A stretch of DNA of 64,000 nt from positions 930,001-994,000 of the forward strand of contig JAJFPB010000007.1 in assembly GCA_020881915.1 (NCBI GenBank), read 5' to 3'. Below are positions 56,234 to 64,000 of this stretch, in pieces. The stretch is from Paramyrothecium sp. XJ0827. Its lineage: Eukaryota; Ascomycota; Sordariomycetes; Hypocreales; Stachybotryaceae. The notes below the pieces were generated by a model that was not told where the DNA came from, searched no databases, and worked only from the letters and a program-made list of their open reading frames with translations. Position 1 is the stretch's first letter; the number at the start of each line of letters is the position of its first letter. The position numbers and the translations under genes are program-made.

Positions 56234-57686
56234 ATGACTTCCCTCCTTGGCTTACCCATAGAGATTATCTGCAAAATTTTGCAGGATCTTGACAATGTCA
56301 ATGACCTTGCATCGACCATCCTGACCTGCAAAGGGCTTCGTCAATGCTTCTTTGAACACAATCGCATTGCCCATGAAGTTTTAACAACACAAGTTACTTC
56401 AGAGATTCTCCCTTACTTGCTGCTTCTGAACAAGCTTCACGGAGGACCCCCTAAAGTGGTTATTGGCGACTTCGTTGCTTTCCTTGACGACCAGGACGGC
56501 AAGACGGCCCAGTTGCTCGCAGACTTCAAGGGATCCCCCTTCCAGGTTCTTCGACAAACGGGGCAATACCATGACTTGATCAGCAGCATGGCATACCGAT
56601 ATGCAGCGGAAGCTTGGTCATTTCTCGGCATAGGGGAAGCCCTCTCGCTGTCAAAGGCGGAGCGCTTTCGACTTCTTCGGGCTTTCTACAGGGTAGAATT
56701 ATATATATTCGCTCCACCCGAGGATCGGGGGGACTTGATTATTTCAAAATCCTGGAGAAACTCCCGAAAGATGTTCTACAATTACTCTGTTTTGGAAAAC
56801 GAACAGCATGCATCTGTTCACGACTTTCTTATTAGGAGACTAGGCGAAGGTAAGGAACTTTGTTGGCAGATGGAAAAAGCCTTGCTCTAATAAAGGGAAT
56901 AATGCAGAATCTCATGATTATTTTAACTACGACGTGTATATTGCCGCTTTCATGATGGGAAGCGATGACGCTGAACAGGATATCTTTCATAAATGGGTAT
57001 GTACATTGTCCCTTGATAGATTGATCTATAGCTAACAGAAGAAGGCCTCTTACGGTTTTCGGTTCTTAAGCCGATTGGAAAAGGCGGAAAATTGGCATGA
57101 AAAGGCGGTTCTCCTTGATGTTAAAAAGCTATCCGACGATCACTGGACAGAGTCTGCAATTTCAGATAGGTATAACTTTTCGAACATAAGGACTCGCCTC
57201 AAGGATTACGACGAGGAGGAGTTAAAGTCTATAAACCCCGAGCATGGAAAAGACTGGCCTGATAAAGGCCTCTTTGACATATGGCGACTTTACCACCTTG
57301 AGGCGGCACAGCCAAGTTTCGTCGGCGGGCGCCAAACTGAGGGTCTACGCCGTCTGGCCTACGTATTCTGGGATACAGAGCGTGTTGAACTTTATCAACT
57401 GAAGCAGAATTTCGACGGTCACATGTCTGACCCCAGCCGGCTGAGAGCACCAGACCAAACCGACGAAGAGGAGCTGGAGGAACTAAAAAGTCATGCGAGA
57501 CGTTACAAGATATGGCATCAAGGCGGATATGGATACTGGAGCAAAGAAGACACAAGCCAAGTCAAGTGGCGGGATCCGGAGCTGAATGAAAAGTTACCGG
57601 AAAAGTGTCCAGATCAAGGCGAAAGCATGTTGGCATTCTTGGACCGCGTACACCCGGGCTGGAGCGAACTGATAGACGGAGAATAG
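56234..57686 (+). CDS. F-box-like protein, fungal, unknown substrate
   Basis: Three exons (56234-56849, 56908-56996 and 57039-57686) give 450 residues. The first 45 residues match an F-box (LPIEIICKILQDLDNVNDLASTILTCKGLRQCF), which would bind SKP1 in an SCF ubiquitin ligase. The remainder is helical, with AYRYAAEAWSFL, RRLGEESHDYFNYDVYIAAFMMG (formed at the first splice) and the conserved-looking GLRRLAYVFWDTERVELY. The C-terminal GYGYWSKEDTSQVKW and HPGWSELI elements are shared by a group of fungal F-box-like proteins of unknown target. The second intron (56997-57038) is only 42 bp. No repeats of LRR, WD40 or Kelch type are visible, so the substrate-binding part is a fungal-specific fold. 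Cytosol or nucleus. Confidence 0.8.
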
Positions 57687-58420
57687 TGAGACGTTAAGAA
57701 GTATCCTGATCTGCTTACAGAAATGAGATCACAAGTAGCATTCAATTTTGACCAGGCGTAATGTATGTGTAGCATTTTGCAGTGAGCTTTCCCACTCGAA
57801 CCTGTCATGCGAGATCCAAAAATTGATGCGAAGCAGGTTACCTGCTCCCTGAGATTTTCTTCTACTTCTTGGGCTTGGCAAAGCAAGGCAAAAGTACGCA
57901 TGCCTACGGTCAACAAAGAAACTGCGCACAGTTCGAGCACTAATCACCAGGGGGGGTCTCGCGCGAGCTGCTGGTAAGTCGAGCAGGCCAGCCTCGTCAC
58001 GCATCACTCTCCATTGCCTAATGAAGGGGTCGAGGCAGGTTCACTGTAACGAAGGATTTGGCAGAGAACAGTGGGCCGTCGCGTCCGGAGTACGGTCGTC
58101 CCGGCAAGATGTCCCCATGGAGGTTGTCGGATAGCCCTTAGGCTATCTGAAGTGCTTCTGCTTCGGCCTTCGCACGCTAATAAATGGCCAATCATACCCG
58201 CACCGGAAATGAGATGTGAATTCCGTGGTCCACTTCTTGCCTTTCTGAGAGCCACCGTGGACATGGGTCAGAGAGCAAAAAGCATGATGCTTCCTCTTAG
58301 GGGAAGGCGAGCTCCCTCCTCCGAACTCGATGACTGACCGACAATCGCTTATCAGCCCCAGTCGCTCGTTTCTGGACCGAGTGTTTGCTCTGCGTATCTC
58401 TTTCTTTCATACGTGCAAAG
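57687..58420. other. intergenic, no gene seen
   Basis: 734 bp between two plus-strand genes; promoter of the next gene. Nothing further recognised. Confidence 0.55.
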
Positions 58421-59122
58421 ATGAGACTATTGGGGTTTGCCCTCGCTGTCGCCGCGTCTTTGAGCACAGGTGCAGCCGCGCAGCAAGACAGGCACACAGC
58501 ACCCACAAAACGATCCAGACGAAACAGCTTGCCAGGTATGTCTGCCCAGCCGCCTCTGAAATGCGGAAATTGATGCTAACGAACTGTGTCTGCTTTAGAG
58601 GGAATGCCTTTTGGACAGCATTCCGACGTGCTCAGCATACGGCTGCACTTGCTGGGAGCAGGAAGAACGGGAGAGGTACTTTTGCTGTGTCGATGAGAGA
58701 TGCGGCGATTCAATCTTGCCGAGTAAGTAGAGGCTCAACTCGTGTCATTACAGACCCAAACGAGCCATTGTTGATCAGGCGGTTCGTGGTCTCTAGAAGC
58801 TGTCAAGGCAGAGTCTTCGGCCTGCGACTTCTATGAATTACCATTCACATTCGATCTCGCGAATGTGTGTAGCAACGGGCCTTTTGTTGCCCCTACGCCG
58901 CCGCCTCTTCTCGACACGATGTCCTCATGGATGTCTTCGACGGCACCTACCTCCACATCTGTGCCATCATCGACGAGCACCTCCGCCGCTTCGTCTGAGC
59001 CAACTCAGGCTACAACTGCAGCACCTGCACCTGAACCAACTGATAGTGGCGCGTTGGCAAACAAACTTTTATTGCGTGGTGCTCTTGCGCTAGTTGCTAT
59101 GTCTGGGCTGTCGCTTCTGTAG
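58421..59122 (+). CDS. GPI-anchored small Cys-rich (CFEM-like) cell-surface protein
   Basis: A signal peptide (LLGFALAVAASLSTGAAAQ) at 58421, a Cys-rich exon at about 58599-58722 (ECLLDSIPTCSAYGCTC, then YFCCVDERCG: eight Cys with CFEM-like spacing), and an exon from 58779. The last contains CDFYELPFTFD..NVC, then a Thr/Ser/Pro-rich stalk, and ends in a hydrophobic tail (LLLRGALALVAMSGLSLL) after small residues, the pattern of a GPI signal. It should sit on the outer face of the membrane or wall; CFEM-type proteins bind haem or act in adhesion and virulence. The 58722/58779 junction is in phase. The exon 1 to exon 2 junction is not: donor 58536 (GTATGT) is phase 1, while the Cys frame needs phase 0 at acceptor 58598. 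A weak donor (GTCTGC at about 58540) with acceptor 58600 would fix it, or there is an indel. Confidence 0.65.
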
Positions 59123-59936
59123 GACAGGTTCATGGTAAGCTCATTAGATATGTTTGAGCTCCTCTAAGCACGAGTTGCTCTCGCATCTTGTTTGCTTAGT
59201 GGCAGGCCCAGTCAGTTCAGCTTCGGCTGACTTAGGGGCATTCAATAATACCCTGAAAGGATGAAGCAAGCGTATTTATTTCCGAAGTCACTTTAGTTCA
59301 CACCGTCCAGAACACAATCATGGCGGAAATGAATCACGACGTTCTGCAGTTCATTTCGGTGGGCCCCCTTCCGGCCGCGTGAGTTCGACATCTCTCCCTA
59401 CAATCCGAAATGCGTATTGTACTGAAAGGCTTGATGTGCATCTGATAAATACAAGCCGTCGTTTTCCTCATCAGTCTTTCACTGCCGCATATCTCCACCT
59501 TAGAACTCAGCTGCTGAAAAGAGCAACAGGACCCCTGTCCAAGGAACTGCAGCCCCCAAGAGGCATAGTCTAGTCCAATTGGAATACCGGTATATTGAAC
59601 GCTGTAACGTTACCATACAAGCTGTCCGTCTACAGTACAGTCAAAATAACGGAATTTCCCTTCGTCTATCTTATCTTAGAACATTTGGATCTTGTGACCT
59701 CCACAGATGTTCAAGATCAACAGACGACTCTTCCCGATGAGGCAATATCTTAGAGACCCTGCGTCTCTCATACGCATGTGATGTTATCTCCGCGCTCGCT
59801 GTCCCTGAAGCGTAACGTTGTTGTGCAAATTATTGCTGGTTACAATCTTTCGTCAGATCCTATGTTCGCTATCAAGCTCATTCACAGTATATACACGCGA
59901 GGGTATCAACAGTGGACCACGCTTGCGTAGGTCATA
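59123..59936. other. intergenic between convergent genes
   Basis: 814 bp between the GPI-protein 3' end and the chitinase 3' end. No supported gene. Confidence 0.55.
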
Positions 59937-60974
59937 TCACGCAGTACCCAGACGGCCCTTTAGATTATCGCCGAACGTCCAACCCTTCGACCCGTCCCAG
60001 TTGATCGACCATGTCATCAAGCCCTTGAGGGCGCCATTGTAGTGGTCCCAGGCTTGCCCAACCAAGCTTGTCGACATGTAGCCACCTCCAGCCCCCGGCT
60101 GCGCGGGCAGGCCAGGGGCCTGCATGCTATAAGGCACTCGTATCGTGGTTCCCTGAATGACGAGCCCCCTATTCAAGCAGTCCGTCTGTGCAATGAATCC
60201 CTCAACAGTGCCAGCCGAGTACGAGTCGCCGGAGCAGCCGTACATGGCACCATTGTAGTACTGCATGTTCAGCCACCACAGCCTGCCGTTGTCGGCATAC
60301 TTCTTGATGATTGGCAGGTAAGCGCCCCAAATACTCCCATACACAACGCTGCCACCCGTGACATATGCAGTCTCAGGTGCCATGGTCAGGCCAAAGTTGG
60401 CTGGCATTTGAGCGAGGACACCGTCTATGATGCGAATTAAGTTGGCCTGAGACGTTGAAAGCGTATTAATGTTGCCACTGCCGACCAAACCGGTCTCAAT
60501 GTCAATGTCGATGCCGTCGAAATTGTACTGCTTGAGAATCGGCACAATTGTGGCGATGAAGTTGTCGGCGACCGAGCTGGAACTGAGGTCAATGCCGGCA
60601 GTAGCACCGCCGATAGACAACAGGATCGTAGCACCAGCAGCTTTCGCCTGGCACATCTCTGCTGGGGTCGCAACCTTGACCCCTGTGTCCATGCCGGTTT
60701 GCCAGACGGCTGTCCCGTCCGGGAGGATGATAGGGAAGGCAGCGTTGATTACGTTGTACCCGTGAGCTCGGATCTGAGGGTTCTGAATTGGTGTCCAACC
60801 GAACGGAGGGTGGACACCATTGCTGGAGCCATCCCAATTCTCCCAATAGCCCATGAGAACCTTGCCTGGCGGCTTTCCTTTGAGTGGACAAACATTTTGT
60901 GCGGATGCCAGTACGCTTTCTAGCGTGGACACCAGACACAACGTCACAATAGACTTTTTGATGAATCCTGCCAT
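59937..60974 (-). CDS. secreted chitinase, GH18
   Basis: Glycoside hydrolase family 18 chitinase, intronless, 345 residues; hydrolyses chitin beta-1,4 links with retention through the substrate N-acetyl group. The signal peptide is FIKKSIVTLCLVSTLESVLA. The TIM-barrel motifs are MGYWENWDGSS, ATILLSIGGATAG and the catalytic DGIDIDIE (Glu at about residue 160), then MAPETAYVTGG, WLNMQYYNGAMYG and MTWSINWDGS near the end with the conserved Trp. No chitin-binding or C-terminal GPI module is present, so it is a compact secreted enzyme of the bacterial-like fungal subgroup. The ATG at 60974 is chosen because the open frame upstream has no ATG. It may serve wall remodelling, scavenging or attack on other fungi or insects. 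Confidence 0.93.
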   Translation of the reverse strand: MAGFIKKSIVTLCLVSTLESVLASAQNVCPLKGKPPGKVLMGYWENWDGSSNGVHPPFGWTPIQNPQIRAHGYNVINAAFPIILPDGTAVWQTGMDTGVKVATPAEMCQAKAAGATILLSIGGATAGIDLSSSSVADNFIATIVPILKQYNFDGIDIDIETGLVGSGNINTLSTSQANLIRIIDGVLAQMPANFGLTMAPETAYVTGGSVVYGSIWGAYLPIIKKYADNGRLWWLNMQYYNGAMYGCSGDSYSAGTVEGFIAQTDCLNRGLVIQGTTIRVPYSMQAPGLPAQPGAGGGYMSTSLVGQAWDHYNGALKGLMTWSINWDGSKGWTFGDNLKGRLGTA

Positions 60975-62064
60975 GTCCACAGAACTGATAGCAAGGGTAA
61001 TTTTGTAGTGTCAATAATGTATTGGGACAATCTCCAACGGCTAGTGAAAGATTTTCTTGGACGCTGGGCGCACTCTTATATGATACATAGCTTTTGCTCA
61101 TGCTGGTTGCTGCCTCTGGGATTAGGTGGTAACATTCAGCTACTACGAACTGAGTAGGTGCCAGAATGCTGTGGTTCCGTAAAGTAGATTCATCTGATCA
61201 GAGTCACAGGGTGTATCTCCTGACCAAAAAGCGTAACGTAGTATTTAGCCTAGTTTCGGTTGCAAATGCAATGTACAGATGGCTAAAGATTATTCTTAGT
61301 CAATGGTGTTGTCATTACCATAGTCTCTGGAATTTAACCCAAGGTCGGATATCAATGAAATCACAGTGGACTTGAAGAATACATCGAAAGCTGCGTTCAA
61401 GAATTTCAGTTATTTCAACTCTTTGGTAATCTTGAACCGATGTAACGTTGACCTGGCTGCCGACGATCAGCGCGCTGCCATACTGTAAGAGTTCATATGC
61501 CCGGCCAGTTTTTTGGTGGGGGCCTATATGGAGTAACGTGTAAGTAGCACCTGATGCCTGTTTCGTGCCCATTTATTAGACGTATCGGATGCAACTTTTG
61601 AATCCGTTCTACTTGGGTGAAAGAGGCAGGTATCATTCCTTAAACCCCCGTTACACCGTGTCACGTAGTTAACAGATTTTCGGAAAGATGAGATACAGCC
61701 GTTGCCTCTTGCTTTGAAGTTATTTCATCGATGATGGATACAGACAACGGTGGCGGAGCGCCACTCTTTTGTCACAAGGGCCAGCATGATGCAGATTCAT
61801 CACTTTTCCTCGACTGATAACCATCACTCCTGGTAACGGCGCATGCAATTCATGACTACTGACTCATAATGAGGATGAATGGGAAGCTAACATCACTGGG
61901 CACTTACTGCATTTGAACATCGTGAAGGCGACTTATTATAATTATCTTTTGACGAATACTATGAAACGCGTGGAAATGGACCAAATAGTAGTTGCGTATG
62001 ATAATGTCCTCCATCTATGTCTATTCATATACCACCCTATATCTCTTCTCTAACTATTAAACAT
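60975..62064. other. intergenic, no gene seen
   Basis: 1.1 kb of AT-rich DNA carrying the chitinase promoter and the lectin-like gene's 3' flank. Confidence 0.55.
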
Positions 62065-63663
62065 TCATGGCATAGAAACTGTGCCCATTTCAATCCAATC
62101 AGCCCCCTGTAACAGAACTTCTACCACAAATCCGTTCCGCTGAAAGTAGCACCTCGATAAATGACTCCCTGCTTGCATTATTACCTCGTATCTGAATGAG
62201 TTTTCATGGTATATGTTCATATTCATTGTAATACACGCAATATCGGTACCTTTGTCCGCCCTCTTCATGACGGTCGGTGACGAAAAGTACCACTCTTTGC
62301 TGTCGTTTGTCCAAACTTGTCGAATATCCCCTTGCTCATCTTGATATAACATGAAGGTGTTCACCAAAGTACTGTTTTGGAATCGTGCAGCTGTGAAGGC
62401 AGCAAAAGGGGCACCGATGGGGAACCTGATGGTTGGAAAGTCTACCTCAAATACGTAGTTAGGATCTGGAAACAGGAGTGGCTTGGGATGCGTTACATAC
62501 CAGAAGGCCATGATGAGATCTCGTTTACTCGCATCGCTTCGCCTGGCTCCAGTTCTGCAAAGGTAAAGAATGCCAAAGATCCGTCATCTCGTTGAAATAT
62601 ACTGGCCATTAACCAGTCGTTGAATCGGTCATCGGCTCTTGTGACATTGGTGCGTAGAGGAACGAGTGCGAGTTTGGTCTGCTTCCCTGCCCATTCATGG
62701 CTTTCGGATCCTTCCATGATAAAGGCTGGAGTTTTTGAGGTTACGATTATCCTGTCGGTCGTCGTGTTGATATTCTTCATTTTGAAGCTTCCAAGTTCGT
62801 CCATGAAGAGAAAGTATGGCCCATAGGCTGGGATGCTGGTCGTCGGCATAGCTTTGTATCCATACTTATTTGTTGCCCCATTTCGAAAACCACTTGAGTC
62901 TTTTAAGCTCATTTCATTGATGTGGGAGGTCTGATTGGCATAGAATATAGAGTAGCTGAACTAAAAGGAGTCAGATTGTCTCGCAGATATGGTTGGCGAA
63001 AACAGCGAAAATGCTTGAGGCTACTGACTTCATTCTCATTCCCATAATGTGTTGATATAGTTATGCCAGACTTGTTGTTCACCTCTCGATCCAGGTCTAT
63101 TGGGTGGCCCCAGGAAGCGTTTGGCTTATCGTAAGTATTACTTCGGACTGAGATTTTGAGCTTTGCTTCTGCATCGAGATACGCAAGGATTATATAATAG
63201 GTGTTGCGACTCTTGACTGCGGTGACTGCTAGCGGAGATCCGCGGGCGATTGACAATGGAGGTGCTGGGGATGTTGGTGGCACGGGAAATGCCGATGGGA
63301 TCGGGGTCGGTGATGGCGCAGGCGGTCCCGGGGGAGGCGACGAGAATGATGTCAATTTGCTTGGAGCCCTAGACCCCAAGACCCCCCCGATAGCCGCCCG
63401 GTAATTATAGCGACAGTGAGGAAAATACCAATGGCAATGGATCGACGGGTTTTCCACCAGACCCGTTTCTTTTCAACATCTGGGGATGCTTTGCAAGGTT
63501 CGTCTCGAAGCGGAGGCAACGCCACAAACTTATCGGGGTTATCATGAACCGTTTCGTGGCCCTCTCGACGGTATTTTATGGCCTTTGGTGCCGCGCTGGA
63601 TACGAAAACCTTTTCGACCGTATCGAGAGCGACCTCCAAGCCACCTGCTCTGGCTGTTGACAT
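62065..63663 (-). pseudogene. membrane-anchored fucose-lectin-like protein with a frame break
   Basis: Single-pass membrane protein with an extracellular beta-propeller like fungal fucose-specific lectins. The start at 63663 (MSTARAGGLEVAL) leads a cytosolic tail, a membrane segment (IAIGIFLTVAII), a Pro-rich stalk (PPPGPPAPSPTPIP) and propeller-like blades (TYYIILAYLD, FNDWLMASIFQRDD, NTFMLYQDEQGDIRQVW). Within the membrane/stalk join the frame changes by one base between about 63382 and 63402, at a C7 run (63382-63388) or the nearby CCC; no intron fits. Two further junctions are in phase: intron 62961-63028 and a 35-bp candidate intron 62466-62500 (GTATGT..CCAG), exceptionally short. Either the gene has lost one base or the sequence has a homopolymer error. 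The stalk and blades are otherwise undamaged, which favours an error or a very young lesion. No sugar specificity can be given. Confidence 0.68.
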
Positions 63664-64000
63664 GATTTTGGAACGAGCCCAGAAAAACGTTGGTGTGAGT
63701 ATCCGGAAGAGTGGCCATTCAGCTTCTGAGCTCGCCGGGCCAGTAATAATATCATGAGGACCTTCAGGGTGGTTGAGCTGGCTCACTGTGCCATTAATTT
63801 GAGAACTGCGTTGAGTGTAGAGTATGTTATTTTTAGTCCAAGCATACATGGGGACATATGGGAGCTGAACTGCTTGGAAAATTCAGGGGCGCAGTACGGA
63901 CGACTTTTGCAACGACATGTTGCAGTTTCCCCCTCGTACCACCGCACTGAAACTATGATTCGCCCCCAACAGGCAGGGTATATGACTCCTGAAAACTGTA
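63664..64000. other. upstream flank of the lectin-like gene
   Basis: The frame stays open to 63849 on the minus strand with an earlier ATG, but the downstream start fits the family better. The rest shows nothing. Confidence 0.5.

Noticed and set aside
1..64000. CRISPR arrays, insertion sequences or intact transposons
   Set aside because: No regularly spaced identical repeats, transposase, reverse transcriptase or terminal repeats were seen.

Overview
This window looks like chromosomal DNA of a filamentous ascomycete (Pezizomycotina; probably a Sordariomycete, which is inference). The genes carry short spliceosomal introns (about 42-200 bp) with GT..AG borders and CTAAC/CTGAC-like branch sites, start codons sit in fungal contexts, and many families are typical of filamentous fungi: a BBE-type FAD oxidase, C2H2 regulator, MCT-type permease, P450, ferric reductase, GH18 chitinase and a lectin-like membrane protein. 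No bacterial-style operons, CRISPR arrays or intact transposons were seen. Gene models below were built by matching splice phases to conserved protein motifs, so most exon borders are inferred rather than observed.

Layout. 0-9 kb: alpha/beta hydrolase (cut by the window edge), an EF1B-gamma-class glutathione S-transferase divergent from a methionine aminopeptidase 2, an NTF2/SnoaL-like protein and a multi-pass membrane protein. 9-13.4 kb: a double GFA/CENP-V zinc protein with a broken frame, an MCT-type permease and a small SAM methyltransferase. 13.8-18.8 kb: a large multi-exon C2H2 zinc-finger protein. 19.4-23.4 kb: a secreted BBE-like FAD oxidase and an aspartate-type aminotransferase. 24.4-29.7 kb: a secreted CE1/feruloyl-esterase-type gene broken by a 14-bp tandem duplication, a secreted protein-arginine deiminase and an MDR quinone reductase. 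30.9-36.5 kb: an intronless 1857-residue TPR-CHAT protein, a caspase-like sensor-protease architecture. 37.8-39.6 kb: a P450. 39.6-45.5 kb: a gene-free GC-rich stretch in front of a sugar transporter (45.5-47.3 kb). 47.9-52.2 kb: a ferric reductase convergent with a carnosine N-methyltransferase-like protein. 52.2-64 kb: a degenerate tandem-repeat array, a small basic protein, an F-box-like protein, a GPI-anchored Cys-rich protein, a GH18 chitinase and a membrane-anchored lectin-like protein with a frame break.

How the genes may work together. The first 24 kb mixes tailoring-type enzymes (GST, methyltransferase, FAD oxidase, aminotransferase, hydrolase), a transporter, a zinc-finger regulator and a MetAP2 copy. 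That resembles the accessory part of a secondary-metabolite locus, with MetAP2 as a possible resistance copy of a drug target. No PKS, NRPS or terpene cyclase lies inside the window, so this is a hypothesis. The most unusual single gene is the TPR-CHAT protein. Several genes show recent decay or frame ambiguity (esterase, lectin-like, GFA, Cys-rich GPI protein), as expected of an accessory fungal region.
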